DNA from: Gymnothorax reevesii
Lineage: Eukaryota; Chordata; Actinopteri; Anguilliformes; Muraenidae
Assembly (NCBI GenBank): GCA_029721435.1
Contig: CM056583.1
Span: 73,345,120-73,409,119, forward strand
Direction: 5' to 3'
Length of the DNA: 64,000 nt
In this document: positions 33,340 to 46,480 of the stretch, piece after piece
How positions within the stretch are numbered: the stretch's first letter is position 1
Layout: each line of letters opens with the position of its first letter
Notes under the pieces: generated by a model
What the model was told of the DNA's origin: nothing
The model's database searches: none
Seen by the model: the letters and a program-made list of their open reading frames with translations, nothing else
Position numbers and translations under genes: made by a program

Positions 33340-33520
33340 ACAACCCTATTTCCAAAAAAAAATAAAAAACAAACTTGAAATGTTAATAAAAGCAGAGAGC
33401 AGAATGCAATGATTTGCAAATCATCTACATCCTATTTAAACCATATATTTAATTGAAAATGGTACAAAACACCTTACCAAATGAGGAAATGAAATGAGAA
33501 TTTTTTTTTTTAAATATTAG
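33340..33520. repeat. Terminal fragment of a Tc1/mariner-like element
   Basis: CAACCCTATTTCCAAAAA followed by a T-poor stretch with GCAATGATTTGCAAATCAT resembles fish transposon ends beginning ACAACCCCATTTCC. Only one end is seen. Confidence 0.4.
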
Positions 33521-35399
33521 TGTTCATCTCGAATTTAAATCTTTAAAGTATTGTTTAATGAAGTACATAGATAAAGAGTCTAACAGACCAAGTTATGAGG
33601 TTATATGATGAACAATATTTAAAAAAAATTGGGAATAAGTTGTCAACTATTGACTTCCTTGCTCTGCTTTTTTATTGAGTCTCCGATTGGTTTTCTTTTG
33701 TATGGAGTAATTAATGTTGTCCTCTAGAGCAATATTTCTGGAATGCGAGTGTCTGTAGTTTAAAACAAGTCTGTGCTTACACATCCAGTTACGCACATTC
33801 ACATCCTCAATTGTGTTTTTAACTGCTTTATGCCAAAATCCCTTGGAAAAGACTTAGAAATTTCACTGGCAGCATCCTGCTTAAATAAAAGTTAAATAAA
33901 AATACAATATATTGGACGAGTATCAGAGCTTCCACTCACGAAAGTGGCCAATGTTCAGCATTAATTTCCTCTGATTATCATGAGCGTAATCTCTTGTGAC
34001 CCAATGAAATACAGTTGATTCTGTTTTATGAAAAATAATGGAGAGTATAAAATCTATTCATTTACTTTTAATGCAATTAAGACTGTCTTTAATGGTGAGT
34101 GATGAAGAACATGCATACATGTCAGTCAGCTTTCCCAGAATAGATTACATTCAATGTCAATAGTTGTTCTGTTAATGAGCTTAACTCTCTGTGTCTGTAC
34201 CTAGAGCTGAGAGACATTAAACCATCACTGTAAGTCAAGAGTAAATCTCAGATACAGGATATTCACTTGTGATGCTGCTAATGCTTTTATTTATTTATTT
34301 ATTTTATTTTATTTTTTTGAGATAATGTGGCAACTGTGTGAAGTTTCTTTATTTCAGCTGACAAATAAAATGTTTATAATTCAAATGTATTCAAATTTTA
34401 GTTGTGTATTTAACTGCCCAAACAACATTGTGCTGAAGTCTACTCCAGGCTACATGAACCAAAAGATAAATAAATATATTTCATGACTTTCGTCCAGTAC
34501 TTGTGACCATTTTTCATTTTGTTTGATGCCAGGGGTGCAGTGTTGAGAATTCCTCATGTCCAAAGAGTTATTACTGGACAAACTCAAAGAAATCTATCAT
34601 TACATATCATTGCACTGTTATTTTTTCATTTTGCAAGGTCGCCTAAAAAAGTGGACTTACTCAGAGAGTTGGATATCAAGGGTAACTGATATGTTTACCC
34701 GCACTTGCTACAAACCTGTAATAGTTTTGTATCACCAGCTGTGACATATTCCTCCAAGTTCTGAAATTTAAAAGTACACTCATCAATGGTGGAAATGTTC
34801 AAAAGGCCTCTGAAGGCAGGTGTTCTCCAAGATATAATTACAGCCCTCGTTTGTTTGTGGATTCAAGTGCAAACGCCAGCCGCCTCCTCTCATCAGCCAT
34901 GCAGCCACATCTTGTTGAGTCCAGAGACGTTTGTGTTTGCTTCAGAAATGGCTAGGTGTAAATATCCTCATAAGACTGCAATTTATTTTGATCCCTGCAG
35001 AAAAGGAGTCTTTGGTCTTAATTTCACAAGAATACTCCAAATTGTGCTGAACCCTTAGGTGCAAGGAACATTTGCTGAAACCGATATAAATACTATTATT
35101 GACAGTATCTTGACTGCAGCACTGCTGTCATACACAATGAATGTGTATGCAAAAAACTGAATATTGTAACTTTTTTAAGGGTCACTGGTAAATAGATAGT
35201 AATTTACCAATATTCCTTTTTTTTGAAGTCGTAGGGACCTTATAGGCATTCATATTAAGAAACAGTAACTGGGTGGTAATCCGAAATTTTACAAGGCATG
35301 TTTTCTCTGTCGATGGAAGTGCACCATTTATTGAAATGAGCTGAGAGAAATTTTTTGGTCCAAAAACATAGCACTTGCAAACTTGAATCACTTTAATGA

Positions 35400-36620
35400 A
35401 AATGACAAACCTTTGGACCTCTCTATATGTGGCATGGGACAGTGAAGTTCATGGAAGTTGTCTTGTAAGTACAAAGTCAAGGTAAATTATCAGTGGAACC
35501 AAAAAATGAGGACAAAAAAAAGATACTACAGATTTTCACTTGCATTCGGACTGCATTGCTCTGAACTCTCAATATTAAGTTCAAGTCATTTGGCGGAAAC
35601 AACCTGACAAACCCATATGAGTGAAAGCAAATACATCAAGTATGGCCAAATCAACCATTTGGTAAAAGGAAAGAATCCACTGGTGAGTTCAGGAATACTA
35701 AAAGGCCAGAAAACAACAGTTAACCCTTCGTTGCATATTGTCCAATATTTTGGACATAGGTTACGTGGGGTTTATTAAATACAAAATGTAAATTTTACTG
35801 GACATTTCCAGATTATAATTTCCTCAATAGGTGCCTGTCTGATTAGTCACATGATTTACCACAAACAATCACAATGGCTGCATCCACAAGTAAGAGGTAA
35901 GTTGAGGAAAGTCAGAAATAGTCTTATATGGTTCAAGTTTTGATGTTGTTCTGTTGGGGGATGGAAATACATTATATAGTACAAACTGAAAACACATGTT
36001 TGTAATGCATGACATGTAATGCATGTCTACGTGTTGGAATACATCTGAGTCTATGCTCTATCAAAAATATTGGATGGCTTGTTTGGCTCCCTAAGTATCT
36101 GGTTCCCTTATATTTTTTTAAACGATGGGTTTAAAAAAATCAAATTAATTAATTACGGATTGTATAAGACAATATCCTCCGCTCAGATGTAGCCAGATGT
36201 TTCAAAACTCCTTGCCATGCGCATCACAGTGCAGATGGACAATGACCCAGAGTATTGACTAAATGCAACCCAAAATTCCACTAAGGTAACAAAGTGGATT
36301 GTTTTGCGGTGGACAAGTCAGTCACCTGACCTGAACTCAGAGGAGCATGCATTTCACACGCTGAAGACAAAACTACGGCAAGCGTCCCAAAAACATCCAG
36401 GAACTGAAGATAGCTGCAGTGAAGGCCTAGCAGAGCGTCAACACTGAAGAAACAAAGCCTCTGGTCATATCCACTGGCTCCATGCTTCAGACTGCCCCTG
36501 ACTGCAAAGGAGAGTGAGGCTATGCTTGAAATTCCTACATGGCTTATACAATAATTACAATTAGAATTACAGCTGAAAGCTTAAACATTGAATTTATTTT
36601 GATCATTTAATTTCAAATCC
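35400..36620 (+). pseudogene. Decayed Tc1-like element in two pieces
   Basis: A middle piece at 35580-35720 (GGTGAGTTCAGGAATACTAAA) and a C-terminal piece at 36180-36520 reading SPDLN with the family's EE/EH region, then a typical tail. About 450 bp between them (35720-36170) begins TTAACCCTTCGTTGCAT and may be a later insert. Highly degraded. Confidence 0.55.
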
Positions 36621-38140
36621 ATTGAGGTGGCATAGAAAATGAAAGTGAGGGAAATTACGTCACTTTCCTATCACTTAAGGACCTGACTATTGATACTTAT
36701 GGATTACTGACTGTTCTATCGCCATTTAAAGAAAACGTAGCACATGAATGGGCATTTGTTTCACAAAATAACTTTAGTCTCTACAGAAAAAAAGCATTTT
36801 CACACAGACCATATTTATAATTTTTGCATTTTACTTTTTCATTTATAAGGTAATAAATGTTCTAACCACAAACAGGATACTGTACACAGATTTGAGCCTC
36901 CCACCAATGACAAATGCAAAACGAACAGCGTGGGACAGCCACACAGGAATGCCCAAGGTAATTTCCCCAGATAATTGATCTTGGATTGAGAAACCATCAT
37001 AAACAGCTGTGTGCAAGGTAGGCTTTGCACAAGACCAGATAGAAACATCTGGCAAGGGAATACTGGCCAATTTTTCATTTATTTTCTCTTTTCACCAACC
37101 GCACAGGACCGGTATCAAAGAAAAAAATTACCTACTACAGTTTAAAATAGACATGACAAATCCAACTAAGATTGCATGTTAAGATGTAAATATGAACATG
37201 CTCAACTGCTGAGCTGACAAAAATAATCAAAGGGATATATCCAACTGCAGACATACGGCATTCATCAAAAATAACAGGGTCTTACACAATACTAGACTCC
37301 ATACAACACAAATAAATAAAGTTTCATTATAGATGTTGTGATGGAAAGTGGGCATGACAAACTAGAAGTTACAGGAGCAGGAGACCCTCATTGATAAAGC
37401 TGCATTTGTGTATCTTCTTCATGTGCAACATTTGAGTGCAAATGAGCGTATATGCAACTTATGGACTATAGAACCATCATAAAATAATGAATGTATTGGT
37501 GGAACATTATAAGTATTGGGTCAACACAAGAGTATTCATTAAATTGAAGCAGTTTAATAGGACTACAACGGATTTAGGTATTAATTATGCCTAAAGAGCA
37601 GGCTATGGAACAACAGCTTTGAATGCCCGGAGCAAGGCTAAAGCACCAAAATAGTGTTCATTGAACACTTTGTTATACTAGGCAATAAAAGACAAAAGAA
37701 CCACCACTTGACTCCGGTTCGTAATAATCATATTTCTCCTGTAAACTTCATCTTGTCTATGAAGGCATTTACAAACACATATATGGGCTATTTTGATAGT
37801 TGATGCATCTGCTATAGTAAAACTCACTGCGTCCGTCAATGAAATTGATAATGACATGATTTGTATGTGAGAATGCATAACGCTTATTACATTGAATGCA
37901 TGGAGTCAGAAGTGCTTAACGTCAGTACATTTTCAGTGGCTCCTTAACTCTGAGATCTCCTGAGCACCTTTCATCTGTCCCCACATTCTTAAGGATCTCT
38001 CTGAGACTATCTAAATAACGTTGTAGACTTAGCGGCTGATTGACTGATCATCTGACTCCAGCATTGCATTGCCTGGCTCAGGGGTGCATAAGTGTAAGGT
38101 CAGTTTGAGTACACAATCTGTCCCCGTTTAATACTCCAAC
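36621..38140. other. Gene-free interval
   Basis: AT-rich DNA with no feature I can support. Confidence 0.4.
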
Positions 38141-38144
38141 CATA

Positions 38145-39870
38145 CAGTGCTGGGAAAAAATATTTTCTCCCTTCTCGATTTCTTTTTTTTTTTTTGCATA
38201 TTTGTCACTCTTAAATGTTTCAGATCATCAAACAAATTTAAATATCAGACAAAGATAAGATAAATACGAAAAGCAGTTTTTAAATGATGATTCCATTTAT
38301 TAAGGAAAAAAAGCTATCCAAACCTGCCTGACCCAATGTGAAACAGTGATTGCCCCCCCACCTTGTTAAATTATGAATAAACAGTGATTAACCACATTTT
38401 TAAATTCAATTTCATTAGCCGCACCCAGGCCCTGATTACTGCCAGATCTGTTGAATCAAGAAACCACTTCAATGGAACCTGTCTGGCAAAATGAAATGGG
38501 CTAAAAGATCTCAAAAGATCTCTCAAAACAATTTAAGAGCAGATGAGTGACAATTATTGACATCTATCAGCCTGGAAAGAGTTACAAAGCCATTTCTAAG
38601 GGTTTGAGACACCAGCGAACGACAGTGTGAGCCATTATTTAAACCGAAGAAAACTTGGAAAAGTGGTGAACCTTTTGCTTTTCCAAGCGAAAACCACTAC
38701 TGACTAAAGAGGAACACAAAGGCTCTTCTCACATTTGCGAAAAAACATCTTTTTTTTTCCCTATAAATTTGGCACCTCCAATCCCACCCGAATCTGGAAT
38801 GCCCAACTGGTAAACTATGTACAAGGCTTGCTCTTTTGCGACCCCTTGTTGCCAATTCAGGAGAGTGAATCCTCCGAAGCACGTGCCTGTCAGCCACCGC
38901 TTCTTATACACTCATTGGTTGACTCTTCGCAACTTCAGAATGAGGGCGGAGGATACCCGGACATGACCAGGCTTAGCGTCTTCCTGATGAGTGCCCGTCT
39001 GGCCAACAGGAGGCGCTTGAGCAACGAGCAAAGCTATTTATTTTATTTCCCATTCCCAGCAGTCCCTTCCCAATTTGAAACCCTGTAGCGCTATAGCCAA
39101 TTGTGCGCTACTCTGAAAAAGCTGCCGACCACTACCGGTTGATACGACCAGGGCTTGAACCCGCGATATGATAAACACTTCTGCACTGCAACGCAGTGCC
39201 TTAACCGAGTGTCAAACATGGTGGTGATAGTGTGATGGTCTGGGGCTACTTTGCTGCTTCAGGACCTGGACGACTTGCCGAAATTGATGGAACCATGAAT
39301 TCTGCTCTCTACCAGAAAATCCTGAAGGAGAATGTCCGACCATCAGTTCGTGACCTCAAGCTCAAGCGCACTTGGGTTATGCAGCAGGACAATGATCCGA
39401 AACACACCAGCAAGTCCACCTCTGAATGGCTTTAAAAAAAAAAAAACAAAATGAAGGTTTTGGAGCGGCCTAGTCGAAGTCCGGACTTAAATCCGTTTGA
39501 GATGCTGTGGCATGACCTGAAACAGGCCATTCATGCATGAAAACCCTCCAATGTGGCTGAATTAAAACAATTTTGCAAAGAAGAGTGGGCCAAAATTCCT
39601 CCACAGCAATGTGAAAAACTCATTGCCAGTTAAACTCATTGCCTGGGAGATACAACCAGTAATTTGGTTTAGGGGGCAATTAATTCCACATATTGGGTCA
39701 GGAAGGTTTGGATAGCTTTTTCCCTCAATAAATTAAATCAACATTTAAAAACTGCATTTTGTGTTTACTCGGGTTATTTTTGTCTTATGTGTGATGATCT
39801 GACACATTTGTCACAAATATGCAAAAAAATAAGAAATCAGGAAAGAGGTAAATACTTTTTCACAAGCTCA
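38145..39870 (+). mobile_element. Tc1-like transposon split by a SINE
   Basis: Left end CAGTGCTGGGAAAAAATATT after TA (38143-38144); right end is the degenerate inverse ATACTTTTTCACAAGCTCA near 39870. Transposase on the plus strand: an N-terminal part with stops (38460-38740) and a catalytic part at 39211-39435 with GGDSVMVWGYFAASGPGRL and MQQDNDPKHTSKSTSEWL (second Asp), then stop and a poly(A)-broken remainder. The central part, about 70 residues including the first Asp, is gone at the SINE. Confidence 0.82.
38750..39210 (-). mobile_element. tRNA-derived SINE, copy 2
   Basis: Same family and orientation as the SINE at 10832-12522: poly(A) at the left (plus-strand T run 38750-38758), body, and tRNA-like head at the right with B box GGTTCAAGCCC and a truncated A box. 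No clean target duplication is seen, which fits loss of transposon sequence around the insertion. Confidence 0.85.
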
Positions 39871-40369
39871 TCACCAAGGAGAGACAGCAGCTTCGCATGT
39901 AATAACTCAATGGATTTATAAAGTGTTTAATTTTGCAGTAATTCCTAAACCTCTCTTGCAAAATAACTTTGTCAGTATTTTATATTCAATTCTTGCATTA
40001 GATTTGTTTTGTATCAGAGAAATTGTTTATTATATGGAAGACTGATCTCATTTTGCAGAGCCTCACAACTGTATATCATTACTTGTTTTGTTTCTATTAT
40101 TGATTTTACTGCTATTTTTAAATTCACATTCTCTCCATCTTGCTCACGCGCATAGCTAAAGTACATAATTATCACTGCATACACATATACATTTACATAC
40201 ACAAGCGTATGCATGCTGCATCTGCTGTTTATTTTCATGCAAATACATACACTATGACACACATGCATGTTTGCGCACTCACTATTCACTCTCCTCTAAA
40301 CACAAAGGCACACTCACACACACATACAGGCCTTGGAAAAAAAAAATAATGAGCCTTCATTCATAATCC

Positions 40370-40745
40370 ACAACAGAGAAAGCCATATTCACACTCGAGT
40401 GGCTTATTGACTGATTTCATTTATTGATGTGAGATGGATTGGAGGTAAACAGGAGTTTGCTCCACATTTTTCCTTGCACTCGCTCTGCACAGCATTCTGG
40501 GAAACACAATTCCTACCAGCGGTAGGTCACAAATTGGCTCTCTCATCAGTGTGTGAAAAATGATCTAATGAGGAATGGGCTGCACATTTCCACAAACTAA
40601 TTAACCCGAGTGTGATTGAAGCGAATGATTATATTTATGTAATAGAATTTCACATCTGTTACCAGATTCAGAAAATCTTTTCTTTGTCTGCCTTGAATGT
40701 CTGTAATGTCACTGAGCTGGTTATTAATCAGAAGTGCAAACGCAC
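40370..40745. promoter_or_regulatory. Candidate conserved non-coding element 2
   Basis: Unique-looking text with dense homeodomain-type words: TTATTGACTG, TCTAATGAGG, ACTAATTAACCC, GAATGATTATATTTATG, TTATTAATCAG. Conservation was not tested. Confidence 0.33.
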
Positions 40746-41929
40746 ACATTTCAGGCATTTAGCAGATGTTCTTATTTAGAGCCACTTACAGAGCTTTGAT
40801 GCTGTCATAAGTGCCCTGCATGCTGTCGCAGAGAGAAATAAAACTGCATGACCCCCCCTTTTGAGTCTACCAAGTGTTCCTCATCTCCCAGAGATGGATC
40901 TCACCCCTCAGAAAAGGCTGTTTGAAGGTGAAAGAAGCTGGAGATTTTACCAGGATTTTTTTTTTCCTCCACACTGCTACTGCACAGGATCCAAATATTG
41001 TACATTTTTACCCTTATCGTTGCTGAAAAATGCAACCTTTCACTGTGTAACACAAGGTTACATGGCCTGGCTATTTGATAACTCATCCTGTTGAGTTAAT
41101 AATCCTGAAGACACCTGAGTGCATCAGTGGACACCGTATTCTTGTTTGAAATCTGAACCATGCCCTTGAGAAATGTGCTCAGATGATGTAAAACTGACAC
41201 ACATTGCTCATTAATTGACTTGGATACGACATTGTGTGTGAAGAGGGATGATCGTGAATTTTATCTGGGATTCTCAAACTGTGGTGGCAGTAGCGCCAGA
41301 TACTGACGCCACATGATTTTGAGGTGGAGGCGAGCTTGCTTGCGCTGTCTCAAATCAAAAATAGATATTCAAATTAATTTTATGGGCAGACAATCATTGA
41401 AAATTCCATAGTATAGGGTAAAAGGGAAATTACATTTATAACATTTATAATCAAACAAATATGACATTACCCCAGTATTAACAAAACTGTAAAATATTGT
41501 CTTGAGGCTGTTGTACTTCAAACAATCCTGCCTGGATTATTGTGAAGTATTTAATTTTTTAATGACCCTATTCATTTCTCGAGTTTTAATTTTTATTTGC
41601 ATTGATTTACTGTCTATTATTTGTTTGTTCATTTATTTGCTCATCAGATGGTAAAACCATGACATCATTTCGCTCTTATTTCCTTGTCCCTGGAAGGAAT
41701 TTGCTTCATTTGAAATAATAAAAATGGAACTCTCAGCGTGAGTATTATCAGTGATCACTTTTTAAAAGTATTCGAAAACATACCCGTCCAGATGGTTCTA
41801 ATCGGGAGACGTATTCTGACCTGTGAGCTGCAATATGGTGAAATTGCAAATGCAGAGCCAAAATGGCACCTGTGCAGGCTCATAAGTCCTGCATCAGCAC
41901 TGCCACTCGCTAATCTCTCTACAACATAA

Positions 41930-42500
41930 AGTTTGTTCACATCACACATTGGAAACAGCTGCTAATTAGTGACCTGAAACTGATGAAACACCACCTCAGC
42001 CTTTTCGACCCACTGACTGTTACAGTGATTGTTTTTATAATCATTATTTTCTATTTTCTTTGCAAATGCCCTCATGCAGGGGGAATGACATAGGCGGCAG
42101 TTTTTACATATCATCTATTTACAGCTGGGTATGTAATGAAGCAATGCAGATTAACTGTGGGGCTTAATAAGCAGTAATGAGTTTTCAATAAGGAGCATAA
42201 ACTAAAAAGTCTATTGTGTCTGATAGGACACCGACAAAGAACATTCAAAGATTACCGCCTTGCACAGTTTCTCTTATTTATTCCCCTCATAAGGAAGACA
42301 GTAATAGAAGAGTAAATAGAATTGAAACTCGTAAAAGCGCTAAATAGCATGCAGAATCATTTCAGGTCTCCCAGAAATCCCCAGCAACATCATTGACATT
42401 GATTTCCTTTTTATTACTGCTATGTAGATCACAGTCATTTTCTCAGTGAGACATAATGAGAACTTTCACGGAAAATACCTTGTTTCATTAAGAAGTAAAT
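41930..42500. promoter_or_regulatory. Candidate conserved non-coding element 3
   Basis: A 570-bp stretch free of repeats, with ACAGCTGCTAATTAGTGACC (E-box beside a TAATTA core), CATCTATTTACAGCTGG, TTAATAAGCAGTAATGAG and ATTACTGC words. Such composition is typical of developmental enhancers near homeobox genes. Inference only. Confidence 0.35.
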
Positions 42501-43619
42501 AAAGTTACACACAAGGACTGCCCAGTTTATTTTCAGGAGATATAACATGTTGCCGGTTTTCCCTCCAACCCTTACAAGCCACACCTCATTCAACAGCCCA
42601 GGACCTTGCTGAGCGTCTAATTAGCAGGACGCAAGTGTGCCAAATTAGAGTAGGTGTGAAAACCTACAGGGCAGGACACCTCCGTGGGCAACCCAGCGTT
42701 TCACAAGTGGTTCAGTCTGTGACCTTTTTTGTGTCATGGGAGCGGTACAAGGGCTTTCCTCTTACTATGTGACAGAAACTGCTCTGGTTGAAATTACATG
42801 TTTCGCAAGGTTATGCCATGCAACAGTACAGTAAATGCTGTACACCATTCATTGATTCATTTTCCTGAAAACGGCAAAACTGCATTAGCACAAAGACATG
42901 TTTTATGACAGTGTAATGCTCCATATCCACCTTCAGTACTAGCAATCACTCACTTTGGTTTAGAATATAATTTAGCAGATAGTAAGGGTTAAATCCTTAT
43001 GTGAATAAAAACAATTGAACAATATACATTACGAAAGGGTTAACAGGCTGGGTAAAGTGCGCAGCAATGATAGTGATCTCAGATCTGAGCTTCCCAATCC
43101 TATTGCTGGTCATAGTTTTAATATCTACAATTCGGCAGTTACTCTAATATAATTCAATAAAGGGATCCGTAAAAATTATGAAAAGATTGTCAGGATGTTG
43201 AGTTACAATTTTGGGAGGAAAATGTGTTCAATATAAAATTTGTAATAAATTTAAGCTCACTTTTTGAGAGCGTTATGGATTTCCTCAATGGTTTATGTAC
43301 CAAAACCTGTTCTTTGAACCAAGTATACAAAATTTTTGGACAATCTATAGAGAGATGGATCCATTTTTCAAACTCGAAGCATACATCACTTGTTTAAAGG
43401 CAGAATTCCATTTAGTTTCATCTGTTTTTAAAACACTACCTCATGTTCCAAAATACATGCATTTTTCATAAAAGAAATCTATTATAATCATTTGGATAAC
43501 ATGAATTAAACAAATCACCCAATTAAACAATTTTAAAAGATAATTGGGAGCAGTTTTGTGAGACAGGTATGATTATTGTTAGCCTTGTTGAATCTAAAAT
43601 TCACTTTAATTGAATCTGT

Positions 43620-45190
43620 CTGGCAATGGGGAATGTCAAAGTAACACATGATACTGTGACCCAAAGATATACAGGACCACATGAGAAAAAATGTCTGTCA
43701 GGACAGGGTTACATAGGGATTTTTAAAGCTCTGGAACTCCTGTGATCTACACTAAAAGCCGTCATCGACAAATGGAGAAAACCTGTAACAGTGATAAACA
43801 TTACCAGGAATGGCCAGCCCATCAACATTCCTCCAAGAATGCATAAATAAATGTAGGCCTCAATTATCTCAGTGACAACTAGTGTTTACAATTCCACAAT
43901 AAGAAAGAGTCTGAGCAAAAATGGCAACCATGAAAGAGCTGCATGGCGAAAACCACTGCTGTACAAAAAAAAAAAAAAAAACCTTAAAGCCTTGTTTCAC
44001 ATTTGCCAAAAAACATCTTGATGACCCCCGAGACTCATGGAATTGTATTCCATGGACTGATGAGTCACACCTAGAACTTTTGGAAGGCATGGGTCTTGTT
44101 ACCAGGGGCGAAGCTAGAACCGGGAATTGGGGTGGCACAGACACGTCCCTTTATGACAATTAGGATAGTCCTGGCTAGTTCTCAATTATTTTTCTTTATT
44201 GACGCGTTTTCCAATTATCGTAATAGGCAACTGAAGACACGGTTTCTCATGCGATCTAACAGCGATGAAGTCATGGGGTAAATTCCGTAAAACTGAGAAT
44301 TGGGGTGGACGATAACATCTGTTTTAAAGAATTATTAGTCCTGACCTGTTCGCAGTCATTTTCATGATTAACAAAATGTTCACTCCAAGAGCGCTCCGCA
44401 CTTAACAGGTGCTGTTTGTTCTCCCCCATTAGGTAAGACGACAATCATTCATCTGGACGCGTTCGCATAATTTAAATCAACGTCAAATAGAGCCGCATGC
44501 TTTTTATAGCCTATTTCACTGCCTAGTGCCACTTTTTTCCCCACTCAATACCGAAAGTAATTTTGAATAACGTTGATTTAAATTAAGCAAACGTTTCCAA
44601 ATGAATGACTGTCGTCTTACCTAATCGGGGAGAACAAGCAGCACCTGTTAAGTGCGGAGCGCTCTCGGAGTGAACATTTTGTTAATCATGAAAATGCCTG
44701 CAAACAGGTCAGGACTAATAATTCTTTAAAACAGATGTTACGTCCACCCCAATTCTCAGTTTTACGGAATTTACCCCATGACTTCATCGCTGTTAGATCG
44801 CATGAGAAACCGTGTCTTCAGTTGCCTATTACAATAATTGGAAAACGCGTCAATAAAGAAAAATAATTGAGAACTAGCCAGGACTATCCTAATTGTCATA
44901 AAGGGACGTGTCTGTGCCACCCCAATTCCCGGTTCTAGCTTCGCCCCTGCTTGTTACATTTGGTGTAATGCAAACACAGCATTTTACAATAAGAACATCA
45001 TACCAACAGTCAAACATGGTGGTGGTAGTGTGATGGTATCAGGCAGCTTAATCAGATCTTAATGATCATTATGAAGCTGAATTTTATGTTTAATTTAACT
45101 TTCTTTGTTCTATATTAAAGTTAGTTGGGTGATCTGAATGATTTCAAGAAGACAAATAAGCAAGGATAGAAGAATTTCAGAAGGTAGCAA
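43620..45190 (+). mobile_element. Decayed Tc1-like transposon carrying a hAT MITE
   Basis: Plus-strand transposase pieces: CFTFAKKHLDDPRDSWN with WTDESHLELLEGMG (first Asp in TDE, about 43985-44094) and, after the [14 protein letters not shown] near 45010. A 19-A run at 43965-43981 also breaks the frame. Outer ends are not clear. Confidence 0.75.
44103..44949. mobile_element. Giant palindromic hAT-type MITE
   Basis: Arms 44103-44483 and 44570-44949 (about 380 nt each) are near-identical inverted copies around an 86-nt loop. Ends are CAGGGGCGAAGCTAGAACCG and its inverse. A perfect 8-bp target duplication CTTGTTAC flanks it (44095-44102, 44950-44957). No transposase. Few arm mismatches suggest it is younger than its Tc1-like host. 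Confidence 0.92.
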
Positions 45191-46480
45191 ATACTTCACA
45201 GAACTCTAGGCTAAAGTCAAAGTGAGTGGTAACTCACATTCCGCATTGATGCACTAATATGAATCCGAGTCAAAACAGCTTGTGCTGTGAATATATCTTG
45301 GGGAGAAACAGGCGATTGAAGTTATTTCCCTGGTTTATATTCATTTACATGGCCAAATAAAAAAGGAATTACTTCGGAACAATTTTGTTTGATGTGAACA
45401 TGAACACAAAAAGAGAAATAAGACTATCTGAAAGAGGGAGAGGAGTGAGAGAGAGGTAGTGGTAGAAGCATTAGAAACTGTGGTGGTGGTGCTAAAACAA
45501 ACATGCAAACTGCGATCACTGATGAAGTCAGAGCCTCGAGAAAGAGCATAAATTTTTAGTGTTATCAGTTCTAAAGGCTGGTGAAAGAGTTCAGCCAAAT
45601 TTCATTCAGGAAACAGTGACATCCATTGTGCAGATTTTTCATCAAACTAAAAGATAATGCTAAAATATCCTTTGCTTAAAGGTTTCTGCGTTTTACCTAC
45701 TGTTATGTCATTGCTGTTACTATGTGTTATAGTAAAGGCTGACTTTAAGTTTCGCTAGTGATATGTTTCTGTATTTTTGATCTTGTAAAGAACCCAATGG
45801 CTAGGGGAAAAGGGAAACTTCTGACAGAACACGAGCATGCCATTTTGAACATGGCTGTTGCTGACAATTGTATCAAGCTAAAAAAAATCTAAGAGCCTTG
45901 TGCTAAAACAACTTAAGTCAAATTTTCACACTCCATATACTTACCTTAGTCAATTTTCTCAATTTTCCCAAAATGGACATTTTGGGTCTTAAGTACTTTT
46001 GGCACCGGTATATTCAATTAGCAAATTTTATGGATCTATTATGCATTCAGACCATTTCCTCTCAAAAGAGGCATTTTGTAACTGAAGCACTCTTAGCACC
46101 AGGGTCTTCAAATCAAGCCAAAGTCATTGAGAACAACATTGTCAATAGCAACATTGAGAGTATCAGCCTAATCGCAAATGCAAGGACTCTGGCTTGACAC
46201 CAGGTTTGAATGAAGCAGCAATACTCCAATTCCTTTGAAAGAAGAATAAAAACAGTGGCCGCATCAAGGTACTGAGGCACTGATATGTCCAGGGATGCAT
46301 TACCTGAAATCACAGACGCTAACTTATATAGTTGGGCCTATTGACTGTGAATGGACAAACTATGTAAGTTGCGAACTTAGTTTTTTTTGGGAAACATTCC
46401 CCCAGGTGTCCATCCAAAAAGATTACTCATCTATAGTGAGTTTTACAGTAAACTGGTGTAAACTTAAGACACAGTACGAC
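45191..46480. other. Gene-free interval
   Basis: AT-rich. A short frame near 45797-45890 (+), MARGKGKLLTEHEHAILNMA, could be the start of a transposase-like gene but stops at once. Confidence 0.35.

Larger units (their letters stand above)
39871..43600. other. Gene-free interval with two candidate conserved elements
   Basis: No gene. 40754-40794 (GGCATTTAGCAGATGTTCTT onwards) resembles a very common fish repeat tail. The parts 40370-40745 and 41930-42500 look unique and regulatory. Confidence 0.4.
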
